A model generated the notes under the pieces. That model did not search any database. It was not told the origin of the DNA and saw nothing but the letters and a program-made list of their open reading frames with translations. From a virus, in the IMG/VR virus record IMGVR_UViG_3300044970_001619, positions 58,924 through 122,923 of that record: 64,000 bases of DNA. One strand, given 5' to 3'. Position numbers and translations under genes: made by a program. Below, piece by piece: positions 9,801 through 19,600 of this stretch; positions within the stretch are counted from its first letter, which is position 1; every line of letters begins with the position of its first letter.

Positions 9801-12800
9801 AATATTATCAAATGTTACATCTAACTTATTGGTATTAGTTCCTTCTGCATCATCTCCAGTATAACTGAGGATTGGTGCCTCAACAATTTTTTCTTCACCA
9901 GTGGATGAACTTAGTTTCTTTGCACCAGAATAAAATTCACCAACATCATTCATTCCAGTATAAACAACTACACCACCTTTTTGCTTTCTTGCTTGAGATA
10001 CAAGAACGTCATCTTCTGTTAAAATTCTAGTCTGCTTTTGTGGCATACCAGTTGAATAGTTGCCTGGACCATAACCAAGATATTCAAAGGTATGACCAGA
10101 TGCTCTCATAAATGAAGGTCTGCGAACCTCCATTGGCATTACATTTATCTTTTTGACTTGTGTTCCTGCTTCAGCAGTGGTTTTGAAAGTGCTAAATCTA
10201 CCACGAAGAGCATTAAATGTATTTGAAGTTGTTGAGTTAGCAAGACGAATAATTTCATTATTAATGACTACATAATCACCACGATCAAAACCTTTGGAAC
10301 TTGTCAGAGTAATTGATGTGCTATCTACAAGAATTGTTGACGAAAGTGTTGTTGTAATACCAGCATAAAAATAAGATGCTCTAGAACCAAGAGTATCTTC
10401 ACCTCTTGAGAGTACAAGTTCGTTTGAACTTATAGAGTGCTTAAGTAATGTTCCAGTCGTTGAGGATTTAGTTTGTGTTACAACTCCAACATTAAAAGTG
10501 AAGGTATTCAATCCAACATTTTCTTTTACAACAAATGTTTTATCGTATATGGTATGACCACTACCAACAATTGTAAATTTATTTCCTCTAAGTAATCCGT
10601 GAGAATTATTCGTTGTGACTGTAACTATTCCTGTAACAGTGCTGTCAAATCTAAACGAATTGATTCCAATTCCTTCGGCCGATAAAACTGCTACAGGGAT
10701 TCTTCCATTTGTATTTGATTGATATGATGGAACACCACTTGGAACATAAATTTCAATAGATTTTGATGATGGAACGTTTGTAATTCTATAAACTCCATCT
10801 AAATTTGTCGTATTAAAACCACGTATTTCAAGGGCATCTCCAATATTATTGTTGATTTCTAATACTTCTGCTTTTGCATAAATTGTTGGAGTGATTCCAG
10901 ATGGACCAGAAATATCAAGTACATCTCCAACAGAATAAACTGAACCAACATCAACTATTTTAATTGAACTTGTATTAATTGTACCAGTAGAACCAATAAC
11001 AGGAACGTAAAGAGAAGCACCCTGACCAGTACCTCCAATTAAATTAGACGAATAAATTGTGGTATTTCCATATCCTGCTCCTGATGTTCCTGCACCAGTA
11101 GGATTTTTTACTGATATTGATTTGATTGAATTGAAGTTATGTTCAACATTTGTATGAATAGTAACCGTAGTATTTCCAGTTCCACTTACAACTACTCCAG
11201 TGATTCCAAATCCAACATTTGAATTCTTTAAAAACGTGTTTATGGTTTCTCTTGTGACTGATTTTCTTTTATCATCAGTTACAACCTTTCCAATTACAGA
11301 TGCATCAGCATAAGTAACTGATTCAGATGGATCGGAATTGAAATTATCACGATCAATTTGTGGATATAAATTTCTAACATCTTGATTAAACGACTTAGAA
11401 GAAAGATTATATCCAATATCAGAAGATGGAGAAACATTAGATGATAAAACAATCAAATGATAAATTCCATCTTGACCATTTAGTCCTGGAATATGAGATT
11501 TAATTGTATCTACTCTATAGATATAAAAATCATTTTCATATTCTTCTCTGGATACCAAAGGAATTTGACTTCTTTCTTGATTGGTATCACGTTCATCAAC
11601 TTGATTAGTAAATGTTCCTGGATTGATTTTCACTCCAGAAATTTCATATGTAAATGTTTTGGAACTTGGAACTGAAGCAATAACGTAAGAACCATTATAA
11701 GTTGAAGTGATTCCAACTGCAGTAGGATTATTTTCACTTTTGATTCTTTGGACTTTAACTTTGTCTCCAGTAAAAAACTTATGAGGTTTTTCGGTAGTGA
11801 TAGTTACTGTTTGTTTTCCACCAGAAACAGCACCAACAGTAGCATTTTTAATTATTTTTTCGTTTCTTAAATATGCTGGTGGTGTTTGCTCAGTAATGGA
11901 TTGGGTATAATCAAAGGAAATCGGACTAATATTAACAGTCTTGGATTCTTGCAATACAAATCCAGCTTGTGGTGGTCTGGCATTAGTATATTCTTTGGGA
12001 ACTACGTATCTTAGTCTATAAATTCTATCTTGTATTGAACGATTGTCCAATTTACGTTTTACGAAAGTTGAAGATGTTTCATTTCCCAAAGAAGTTGTTC
12101 CAAAACCAACAATTGCTGGAAATATCTGATTATCTGATGAATTGCTACTTAAAATATACCATTGTCCATTTACATCATCATATTGGATTGGACTTCCAAT
12201 ATCTCCAGGTTTTTTGTCAGTTACAGAACTTACAATGGTAAGAACACCACCTCTATCATTAATTCCCTCAATCTCATTTTCTGCAATTGCATCATTCAAT
12301 GAATATGCAAGTTTAACCTGATTTACTGCTAAACCTGTTGTGATTGCATAAGCAACAACTCCTGCAGTTAATCCATTTGGAACTTCACCAGTATCTGAGA
12401 AAATTCTAACACTTTCACCATTAATTAATTGGTGATTTGCATTCAAAGTTAAAACATTGTTTGAAATTTGATTTAAATTTCCAGATCTTGATACGGTGTA
12501 TGACTTTCTTGCAGTAACTCCTACACCAGAAACAACTGGCATTAATATTGGAGAACTATAAACTGTTTGTGCAGTTCCAATTACTATATTAAGATTTAAA
12601 GTATCGTTTGTTTTTGCACCAATTTTAAATCCATCTACGTCTTTTGATGGTGAAACTTCTTTGTTTTTGTAATTATAAAGATATAATCTTTCTGTCAATC
12701 CTACAGAAATAGTTTTTGGAACATCAAAAGAAATCCAGTTAATATTACTTTCTAGTTCATCTACTTCTTTTGGTGGTATAATATGAGTAATATAACCAAC

Positions 12801-14405
12801 GTCATCTCTATCAAATGATTCGTTTCTATAACCAACAGATTCAAGTGAAATGGCACCAAAGTTTGAATTGGAGTTGGTGATACTCATATCACCACCAGAT
12901 TCAGTTATAAAGTGTTTTGCAAATCCAATTGCGAAAATAGAAACACATTGAACAAAACCATTATTTGATACACGAATGTGAAAACCTTCATAATCTGGTT
13001 TATAAATTGCGTTACTATTAGTGTGTAATGGTCTTTCACTACTTGTTAGTGCTAGAACATCATTACCTTCATATTTTCCTGTTGTTTTATTATAAACAAT
13101 AAATGCATTATCATCTTTTTGAAGAGAAACTCCAGTAAATTGGGCAACAACCATACTCTTGAAACCATCTGCCTTGTTGCCATCTGCCCACATTCCGCAC
13201 AATCCATATGCAGAACGAATTGAACAGTTGAAAACATAAGGAGACGCAGAACTTACACTATCTGATTCAATTGTTACGATTCCAGTTTCATAATCTGCAA
13301 CATCGGGGTTCGGATTTGATGGGGAAGACGTTGAAGTATAAGTAAAAGTAGAGACTCCAACGACTTCTCTAACTGTAAATGAACCGTTAAATGCAGAAGC
13401 ATCTGTGGTAATTCCAGAAATTAAAACAGGACTATCCACAAAAAGACCGTGAGGAAGTTCCTCTCCAGTTTGAAGATTTTTAGTTGTAACTTTAATTACA
13501 TTAGTTGCTTGTGTAACTCCATCTCCACCACTGATACTTGAAATGCCAAGTGGATTTGCCTGCAATTCACCAACAATTCTAAATTCATCTTTAGATGGTT
13601 CAAAATCATCAAGAGTTGGATAATCAAGAACTCCTCGTCCTGTAATATCACCATATGCTTTTGCGACCTTGTAATAATACATATCAAGGTCAGTTAAATC
13701 AGTCTGCTCCGTACCAAGAGCAACTTTATTCACACCATCTGCATAAGCGAACGAAACTACTTTATGGTGTGAAAAATTAGGAACAAAACGATTGTCTGTA
13801 TAATCACTAAATACCGTCTTTGTTTGGTCTGCATCTAAGAATGTGAAGGTACTGAAGTAGCAAGTACCAGTTACATTAAAAATGCTTGTGTTATCAACAG
13901 AAGAATCCTCAGGATTTGGTACATAAAGAGGACGAATCTTTGTTTTTCTTAAATCATATCCAATAATTGAAGTTCCACGAGGTAGAATTGCACCACCAAG
14001 AACTGAGTTAAATTTATATAAATCGTTATTTGTATCTAAAATATTATAATTTGAATTTTCATTTAGTTCTGGTAAATTAACTTCAGTCCAAGTTGATGTA
14101 CCTGTTCTTTTTTTATAAATCGCATTGGAACCTTGCTTTGCGATTGAAAAACCAGGTCTATTATCAATGTAATGAGTTCCCGGATAGACTAATATAGTCG
14201 TTCTGTCAATTCTATCGTTGTTTTTGCCACTTTGATATGAAAATCTTGCAGCTTCTATTAATGCTCTTTGAATTGTCTTAAATGGACGAGTTAAAGAATT
14301 GCCTTGATTTTCGTAACTATCTGTAGCATCAAAATCTGATGGATTTACATAAAGAATATTTCCTTCAGCATTCTTTAAAAAATTCTCTAATCTTGACAGA
14401 GGCAT
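6873..14405 (-). CDS. Giant 2510-residue tail-fibre protein with C-terminal collar domain
   Basis: It begins MPLSRLENFLKNAEGNILYV. The first 550 or so residues look like a right-handed beta-helix (KTIQRALIEAARF, ILVYPGTHYIDNRPG). The middle is a long beta-rich fibre with GIGTTNPTDKLSIIGD-type repeats. About 170 C-terminal residues form a phage tail-collar domain (IPVGGIIMWSGTTVPTGWAL and CNG..GTPDLRNKFIV), ending in NLPPYYALAFIMRTA, as in tip domains of T4 gp12-like and microcystin-dependent-protein families. The likely role is a long adhesive fibre acting in host recognition. It has a late box 30 nt upstream. It is by far the longest gene here. Confidence 0.9.
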   Translation of the reverse strand: MPLSRLENFLKNAEGNILYVNPSDFDATDSYENQGNSLTRPFKTIQRALIEAARFSYQSGKNNDRIDRTTILVYPGTHYIDNRPGFSIAKQGSNAIYKKRTGTSTWTEVNLPELNENSNYNILDTNNDLYKFNSVLGGAILPRGTSIIGYDLRKTKIRPLYVPNPEDSSVDNTSIFNVTGTCYFSTFTFLDADQTKTVFSDYTDNRFVPNFSHHKVVSFAYADGVNKVALGTEQTDLTDLDMYYYKVAKAYGDITGRGVLDYPTLDDFEPSKDEFRIVGELQANPLGISSISGGDGVTQATNVIKVTTKNLQTGEELPHGLFVDSPVLISGITTDASAFNGSFTVREVVGVSTFTYTSTSSPSNPNPDVADYETGIVTIESDSVSSASPYVFNCSIRSAYGLCGMWADGNKADGFKSMVVAQFTGVSLQKDDNAFIVYNKTTGKYEGNDVLALTSSERPLHTNSNAIYKPDYEGFHIRVSNNGFVQCVSIFAIGFAKHFITESGGDMSITNSNSNFGAISLESVGYRNESFDRDDVGYITHIIPPKEVDELESNINWISFDVPKTISVGLTERLYLYNYKNKEVSPSKDVDGFKIGAKTNDTLNLNIVIGTAQTVYSSPILMPVVSGVGVTARKSYTVSRSGNLNQISNNVLTLNANHQLINGESVRIFSDTGEVPNGLTAGVVAYAITTGLAVNQVKLAYSLNDAIAENEIEGINDRGGVLTIVSSVTDKKPGDIGSPIQYDDVNGQWYILSSNSSDNQIFPAIVGFGTTSLGNETSSTFVKRKLDNRSIQDRIYRLRYVVPKEYTNARPPQAGFVLQESKTVNISPISFDYTQSITEQTPPAYLRNEKIIKNATVGAVSGGKQTVTITTEKPHKFFTGDKVKVQRIKSENNPTAVGITSTYNGSYVIASVPSSKTFTYEISGVKINPGTFTNQVDERDTNQERSQIPLVSREEYENDFYIYRVDTIKSHIPGLNGQDGIYHLIVLSSNVSPSSDIGYNLSSKSFNQDVRNLYPQIDRDNFNSDPSESVTYADASVIGKVVTDDKRKSVTRETINTFLKNSNVGFGITGVVVSGTGNTTVTIHTNVEHNFNSIKSISVKNPTGAGTSGAGYGNTTIYSSNLIGGTGQGASLYVPVIGSTGTINTSSIKIVDVGSVYSVGDVLDISGPSGITPTIYAKAEVLEINNNIGDALEIRGFNTTNLDGVYRITNVPSSKSIEIYVPSGVPSYQSNTNGRIPVAVLSAEGIGINSFRFDSTVTGIVTVTTNNSHGLLRGNKFTIVGSGHTIYDKTFVVKENVGLNTFTFNVGVVTQTKSSTTGTLLKHSISSNELVLSRGEDTLGSRASYFYAGITTTLSSTILVDSTSITLTSSKGFDRGDYVVINNEIIRLANSTTSNTFNALRGRFSTFKTTAEAGTQVKKINVMPMEVRRPSFMRASGHTFEYLGYGPGNYSTGMPQKQTRILTEDDVLVSQARKQKGGVVVYTGMNDVGEFYSGAKKLSSSTGEEKIVEAPILSYTGDDAEGTNTNKLDVTFDNILARGRITVEGGDGAKETSQFYGPVSFNKKVVSTSDEGVNVKNLYVKGDTTTYKLVTVGISTPTDANLVNRGNISLKSLPNEGYIGQVYVDGEWKKFGPISQSKDILDFKVDKIGIGNSNDFANTSDPGVNDVAFYVGGKSKFKDVVFSGQVEIESGITLNNVNFNNINIRKTAFFSGAGAGGTSYAIYVYNPGDLVDSQTVPRLRSRFYDLEVAGVSTFSGLVGIGTTIFTGTSNQLLQINSGAYISGSVGIGTTNPTDKLSIIGDVGIQTSLNLYSSNQVKKGTIQAVETTEKYQSGLVINVPNGNEIAFSDGDSRNVVITGDGNLGIGTTTLSSKLQVHGTIGISSIGDSEDLVPGGRTQFSSSSTSGFVLNHNHSTDIVFQNQGIERFRVGSGITATYTSLSAGSDLTGSHFKLKNDGPGDVVLSWFSNDSGNRRWYAGIDVSDSYSWKLASTNSSVSPGQESFDSVGENTARNQIETKLKLNQDGDLSVLGALTLNGLNTPSRFEVGSVGVSTIRGNLNLFNLVNTSGQTVTVSDFNINTDKFTVAGNTGNVTTKGTIVSDGILTVNSQGNSSFNGTLGVSGNVTSSGFAVNGSPSTSGIPNILRADGSNSKLESQDVVNALGFVPQPPIATSNLPTGNSEVLKDISGLFNGTGTSFQLFRTSNAAFVPLGPDNLIVSLGGVIQKPSTDYIIRQVSGAYTNIIDFSEAPPSGIPCFILALGGQGSLKSNQDWNNKGEILVATGDNAATTLAVGANGTILTADSNEAGGVEWKNSLNLNGSITGTSLSVGTGSVTAGSFVGNGTIPVGGIIMWSGTTVPTGWALCNGSNGTPDLRNKFIVAADSLTKTGTTSQSGSSPYDPGDIGGSADATLVSHSHTASTSDTSKVLTGDIWPIAESYGASTVFNEGILSRSDRSAFQNATPSQTDSQFVDGGIAIDATHGHNVSVSVEGSVATNANLPPYYALAFIMRTA

Positions 14406-14434
14406 TTTATTAGCACTATAATCTTTTATAGTTG

Positions 14435-14441
14435 TATTTAG
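14435..14441 (-). promoter_or_regulatory. Late promoter box CTAAATA
   Basis: CTAAATA on the minus strand, 30 nt before the ATG of the 2510-residue gene, in an AT-rich gap of about 110 nt that separates it from the early microprotein pair. Confidence 0.55.
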
Positions 14442-14515
14442 TCAAAAACCTTACGATAAAAAAATTTGGGGAAATTTTTTTTGACCATTTTTGTAATCAA
14501 AGGTCAATTTTGGTT

Positions 14516-14788
14516 TTAGTCATCACATGGAAGCATCTCTGGGTTCTCTAACTCTAATTCAAACATAAGTGGATGGCATTCCTCAAGCATTAAGTAATAA
14601 GAAGATTGGTATAAGTCCTCAGGTTCATAGGATAATTCATTGTTTGCGTGTTCTACAATTTCTGTTGTGTAAAGACCACTGTGGGGCAACTCATCAAATG
14701 TAAACGGAATACCATTTATAAAATACATAAGAACAATTTCTGTTCCACAATTATACCAACAATACGTAGTGTCTATGTGGTATTTCAT
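14516..14788 (-). CDS. Acidic 90-residue protein of unknown function
   Basis: ATG at 14788. It is strongly acidic, especially at the C-terminus (EECHPLMFELELENPEMLPCDD region), with four cysteines and many tyrosines. No family is recognised. It follows the 57-residue gene by 30 nt and both are downstream of a host-type promoter at 15018-15046, so it is probably expressed early although it sits inside the tail locus. Acidic early phage proteins are often inhibitors or mimics of host factors; that role is only a guess. Confidence 0.65.
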   Translation of the reverse strand: MKYHIDTTYCWYNCGTEIVLMYFINGIPFTFDELPHSGLYTTEIVEHANNELSYEPEDLYQSSYYLMLEECHPLMFELELENPEMLPCDD

Positions 14789-14818
14789 AGAACGAACCTA
14801 ATTTTCTTTATTTAGAGT

Positions 14819-14992
14819 TCAATTTGAATATGTCAATTCACCACGAAGTTCTGCCAATTTTGCTTCCGCAAGACATTGAACGCAAGTCCAATATGTTTCA
14901 CCACTAATGGGAAAAAACTCTTCAGTGAAATGAGATGCAACGTCCTCCTGCATTCCTTGAAGTTCACGAAGAGTTTCACGACTAATTTGCAT
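14819..14992 (-). CDS. 57-residue protein with a CxxC motif
   Basis: MQISRETLRELQGMQEDVAS..., with a TYWTCVQCLAEAKLAEL segment containing C-V-Q-C. Only one CxxC pair is present, so a full zinc finger would need a dimer or partner. The ATG at 14992 lies about 18 nt after the expected start of the early transcript from 15018-15046. No family is recognised. Confidence 0.65.
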   Translation of the reverse strand: MQISRETLRELQGMQEDVASHFTEEFFPISGETYWTCVQCLAEAKLAELRGELTYSN

Positions 14993-15017
14993 TTTGTAGT
15001 AATATTAGGTCTCTACT

Positions 15018-15046
15018 ATCATAGCACAAAAACTTTTGGTTGTCAA
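15018..15046 (-). promoter_or_regulatory. Host-type early promoter inside the tail locus
   Basis: TTGACA (15041-15046), a 17-nt spacer ending in TGC, and TATGAT (15018-15023) on the minus strand: a near-perfect sigma-70 promoter. The 11-mer GTGCTATGATA is identical to that of the psbA promoter. It overlaps the last codons of the gene at 15043 and points at the two microprotein genes. Confidence 0.8.
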
Positions 15047-15771
15047 GTGGTAATTTTGCCCCTACTATTGCTGTGAAAATAATCGTATCGTTTTTCACTT
15101 TCAATAATTCTATGAATAATTTCCGATGGACACTCAGTTATATCGTCCATATGTCCAACTAACTCATAGTTAAAATGTGGATTGCGAAAAAAATGTGCAG
15201 TGTCTAATCCAAATATCAAATCTTTAGTACAATTCATTCCACACACCCACAAATTTGTCTTTTTCAAGTTAATTCTTCTAATTTTTTCAGAAGGATTAAA
15301 ATCTTTAGGTTTTTTATAATATAAATGAAGTCTATTCTGATTATCGGTGTTTATTCTTTTGAATTTACAATCGGTTATAATATTTGAGCATATTGATTTC
15401 AGCTCTTCAAGTTGATATTGATTATCAACATCTAAAACTAATAGATTACTATTTGAAACTATAATTCCATAACCAGTAGTAAAAGTTAATTTTTTTTCTT
15501 TTTTGAAGTTAAATTTCAGATATGGGTCTTTTGGTTTATCTATCAACGAATATTGTATTTCAAACTGCTTAAACAAATTTTCATATAATTCTTCTTTACT
15601 GAATGGACTTGGAAAAATATATTTTAAATCAGAGGAAACATCTCCAATAAGAGACATCTTTGGGTGCTCATCAGTAGATAAAAAATAACTATATTCTTCT
15701 GATATTTGATTTATTGAATCTAAAACTTTTTTTTGATAATGTATGTTCAAATTATTATGTAGTATTATCAT
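15043..15771 (-). CDS. Primase-polymerase (AEP)-like domain protein
   Basis: 242 residues. The central part reads TGYGIIVSNSNLLVLDVDNQ, then a 30-residue helical stretch, then NTDNQNRLHLYYKKP. This resembles the N-terminal bifunctional primase/polymerase (prim-pol) family, in which a Gly-rich turn precedes an LDVD metal motif and a later T..g..HlYfk motif supplies the second catalytic element. A third acidic motif may be FGLDTAHFF. No helicase domain is attached. It overlaps the upstream gene by 17 nt and is surrounded by tail genes, so it looks like an insertion. The function is inferred from motif pattern only. Confidence 0.55.
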   Translation of the reverse strand: MIILHNNLNIHYQKKVLDSINQISEEYSYFLSTDEHPKMSLIGDVSSDLKYIFPSPFSKEELYENLFKQFEIQYSLIDKPKDPYLKFNFKKEKKLTFTTGYGIIVSNSNLLVLDVDNQYQLEELKSICSNIITDCKFKRINTDNQNRLHLYYKKPKDFNPSEKIRRINLKKTNLWVCGMNCTKDLIFGLDTAHFFRNPHFNYELVGHMDDITECPSEIIHRIIESEKRYDYFHSNSRGKITT

Positions 15772-16267
15772 AAGACTGATAATACACTAAAGTGCTACCA
15801 ACAGACACTTTCCACTCTGATAGTGAAGGAGCGGTTTCATTACTTGCATCTACTATTATAGAAGAAAATCTTATATTGGAACTCCCAAAACTTATACTTG
15901 GGTTCGCTACGTTTATATTTCCAACCGCACCATTGGTGTAAGTAGAATTCAAAACTTCATTTACATAGATACTTAAAGTCCCCGTGAAATCTATTGTAGG
16001 TCTGTTAAAATTAATAGTAAAAACTGTTGGACTACGGGATGAACCAGGAACTACAATGTTTCCTGAATACACATCAAATAAATTACCATTACCCATCATA
16101 TAAGTGGTCCAATTTGCAAACCGACCATAAAAAGTATTAATTCCAATTTGACCAGAACCAGGAGCACCACCACTTGAATAATACTCATCAATTCCAATTG
16201 GATTTGACCCTCCAAATTCATCTTGGAGAGATAACAAACTAATTTGACCAGAGAGGGGAAGAACCAT
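15755..16267 (-). CDS. Virion structural protein, PLSGQISLL family
   Basis: 170 residues starting MVLPLSGQISLLSLQDEFGG, followed by PIGIDEYYSSGG and GINTFYGRFA. This opening is typical of a cyanophage structural family (PLSGQISLS... with a tail-like DFYGK element). The remainder is beta-rich. It probably decorates or caps a fibre. It sits between the fibre pair upstream and the primase-like gene downstream. Confidence 0.7.
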   Translation of the reverse strand: MVLPLSGQISLLSLQDEFGGSNPIGIDEYYSSGGAPGSGQIGINTFYGRFANWTTYMMGNGNLFDVYSGNIVVPGSSRSPTVFTINFNRPTIDFTGTLSIYVNEVLNSTYTNGAVGNINVANPSISFGSSNIRFSSIIVDASNETAPSLSEWKVSVGSTLVYYQSYDNTT

Positions 16268-16278
16268 ATTTGTTAAAT

Positions 16279-16605
16279 CTATGAGTTCCAGGGAAATTGA
16301 GATTCAACAACTAATGATTTATTATATTCAATTTGTTTTTGAATATTTTCTTCAACTTTTTCAATATCAATTTTACTCAGAATCCATTCAATAATTATAT
16401 TTTCTGATAAATTTGAGTAAGGAACAAATACTTCAGATTCAATTGGAATTTCAAGTTGCAAATTAGAAGTCAATGAGGTTGCAATATTGGTTTCTAAATC
16501 CAATCCACTTATTGTCCAGACTACATTATAAATTACATCATTATGCAATTCTGTATTCTTTTTATTTAAAGAATTTATTTTCCAAGAATATTCTATATTA
16601 CTCAT
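16279..16605 (-). CDS. Small fibre-associated cyanophage protein
   Basis: 108 residues: MSNIEYSWKINSLNKK..., with VVWTISGLD in the middle and a helical end (IIEWILSKI, IQKQIEYNK). It resembles short proteins found beside tail-fibre genes in many cyanophages (pattern YtWkI...l......v...W...g, ...W......IQkQI). The start codon overlaps the upstream stop as TAAATG, which indicates translational coupling to the 1486-residue fibre. An assembly or adaptor role is possible but unproven. Confidence 0.7.
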   Translation of the reverse strand: MSNIEYSWKINSLNKKNTELHNDVIYNVVWTISGLDLETNIATSLTSNLQLEIPIESEVFVPYSNLSENIIIEWILSKIDIEKVEENIQKQIEYNKSLVVESQFPWNS

Positions 16606-19600
16606 TTAGTCTTCTCCAATAATTAAAGTTAGTTTTTCTTTAAGAATATTTATTTGAATTTGTTGTTCTTTAATTGCTTCAATCAACAATGGAACAATCA
16701 ATTCGTACTTAACTGCTTTTTCACCATCATTTCTTGTTGCCACTGCTTCAGGAAGAACTTTTTCTATTTCTTGAGCAATGACACCAATATCATGTTTTTT
16801 TATGAAATAACCATCAACTCCTCCTTTATTTTGAATATATTCATCGGTCCAATCAAATTCAACTCCATTTATTTGCATCAGTTTTTTGATTGGATTTTTT
16901 ATATTTTCAATATTGTTTTTTAGTTTAATATCTGATGAATAGTAAGCAATAACATTTCCTGTCGCTCTTATTTCACCACCCACAAAAAGTTTTGAGGTTG
17001 GATTTGTGGTTCCTATACCAACATTGCCATTATAAGGTGCTAATAGAACGGTATCATCTGCATTTACATCAATACTTGGAATACCAGAAGAATCGGATAC
17101 AGAGAATATAGAACCACTGGTAAGATTATTTGTAATTGTAAATAATTGACCTGCAGAACCTTCAAAGGTTAAAGTTCCAAAATTTAAAGTATCATTGTGC
17201 TTGATAGTAATAACTGTTCCAATTCCTAATGTTCCAATTCCAGAAACTGGACCAGTATATGTTAAACTACTTGACCCAGTTACTGTATTAGAGGAATCTT
17301 TATAGACAATTTGATTTGAAGAACCTGCTACTGGTCCAGTAATTCCTTGAGTTCCCTGAGTACCTTGAGTTCCTTGAGTTCCCTGAAGACCTTGAGTGCC
17401 TTGAGTTCCCTGAAGACCTTGAGTGCCTTGAGTTCCTTGAGTTCCCTGAGTACCTTGAGTTCCCTGAGTTCCCTGAAGACCTTGAGTGCCTTGAGTTCCT
17501 TGAGTTCCCTGAGTACCTTGAGTTCCCTGAGTACCTTGAAGTCCCTGGAGACCCTGAGTACCCTGAGTTCCTTGAGTACCCTGAGTTCCTTGAGTGCCTT
17601 GAGTTCCTTGAGTTCCCTGAGTACCTTGAGTTCCCTGAGTACCTTGAAGTCCCTGGAGACCCTGAGTACCCTGAGTTCCTTGAGTACCCTGAGTTCCTTG
17701 AGTTCCTTGAGTACCCTGAGTACCTTGAGTACCTTGAGTACCTTGAGTACCTTGAATGCCCTGAGTTCCTTGAGTACCTTGAGTTCCTTGAAGTCCCTGA
17801 AGACCTTGAGTACCCTGAAGACCTTGAGTACCCTGAGTACCCTGAGTACCCTGAAGACCTTGAGTACCCTGAGTACCCTGAGTACCCTGAGTACCCTGAG
17901 TTCCTTGAGTACCTTGAGTACCTTGAGTACCTTGAGTTCCTTGAAGTCCCTGGAGACCTTGAGTACCTTGTCTTCCTTGAAGTCCTTGAAGTCCCTGAAG
18001 ACCTTGAGTACCTTGAGTACCTTGAGTTCCCTGAAGACCTTGAGTACCTTGAGTACCTTGAGTTCCCTGAAGTCCCTGAGTACCTTGAGTTCCCTGAAGT
18101 CCCTGAGTACCTTGTGTTCCTTGAAGTCCTTGAATACCTTGAGTGCCCTGAGTTCCTTGTGTTCCCTGTGTACCTTGAGTTCCCTGTGTACCTTGAGTTC
18201 CCTGTGTTCCTTGTAATCCTTGTAATCCTTGAGTACCTTGAGGTCCCATAGGACCAAATACAAGGTCTTCAAATGCAAGATTGGATGTAAAAATTGAACT
18301 ATCAAGATATAATGCATTTCCTGTAGAACGGGCAACAGTTCTCAGTAAAGATGAATTTTTATAGTATCTAATATTTGCACCATCATAAGTAACTGAAAGA
18401 TAATCACTAATTTCATATGTAGTGCCAAGACCAGTAACAGAACCATTTTCAATTGATTTGATGTCACCATTATCCAAATACATACCGTAATCAAAATTTT
18501 GATTACTAGATGCTGATGGATTTGTTCCTAGACCAACTATAGCACTACCACTTGTTGATGATATTCTTGATGATATGTAAGCACCAAGAACAAAACCTTG
18601 TTCTGAATAAACAGATGAGTCCCAAGTAGAATCAGAACCACCAGTTTTGGTGAATTTTGTTGGGTCGGAGGAATCTCTCGTCACATTAACTAAAACTGCA
18701 GTCCAATTGGAAGAACCACTAGTTCCACTAGTTCCACTAGTTCCCTGAAGACCTTGAGTTCCCTGAGTACCTTGAGTTCCCTGAGTACCCTGAAGTCCTT
18801 GAGTACCCTGAGTACCTTGAGTTCCCTGAGTACCCTGAAGTCCTTGAGTACCCTGAGTACCTTGAGTTCCCTGAGTACCCTGAAGTCCTTGAGTACCTTG
18901 AGTTCCCTGAGTACCCTGAAGTCCTTGAGTACCTTGAGTTCCCTGAGTACCCTGAAGACCTTGAGATCCCTGAGTACCTTGAGTACCTTGGGTTCCCTGA
19001 AGACCTTGAAGACCTTGAGCACCTTGAGTACCTTGGGTTCCCTGAAGACCTTGAAGACCTTGAGTTCCTTGAGTTCCCTGAGTACCTTGAGTTCCCTGAA
19101 GACCTTGAGTGCCTTGAGTTCCCTGAAGACCTTGAGTGCCTTGAGTTCCTTGAGTTCCCTGAGTACCTTGAGTTCCCTGAGTACCTTGAAGTCCCTGGAG
19201 ACCCTGAGTACCCTGAGTTCCCTGAAGACCTTGAAGAGCAGCATTTTGAATTGTTGCTTTCTTTAAGTTTGTTGGGTCACTTACATCGTAAATTAACAAA
19301 TAGTCACTACCAGATACCTGACCAGAAGTAAGTTCTGTTCTATCAGTTATGATTCCAGAACTAACACTTCTAATACTGGAGATAGTAACACCAGAACCTA
19401 ATGTTGTTGATGTAAGAACCGAAGTGTCATTGATTTGATAAGTCTTTCCTGATTCTAAATTCCAATTCTCGGAACTCTTTAATGTGTTAGATGCATAATG
19501 CCATCGTATAAATTTTCTTACAGATGTAGAACCAATCCCTATTCCAGCTCCATTTAAGTCAATATCATTTCCTATTGTACTTGCAACTGCTATAAGTTTA

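Noticed and set aside
17347-19266. Plus-strand and shifted minus-strand long frames over the stalks of the 1486-residue fibre
   Set aside because: Same repeat artefact; composition is low-complexity Ser/Leu or Lys/Val/Leu and no ribosome site or domain is present.
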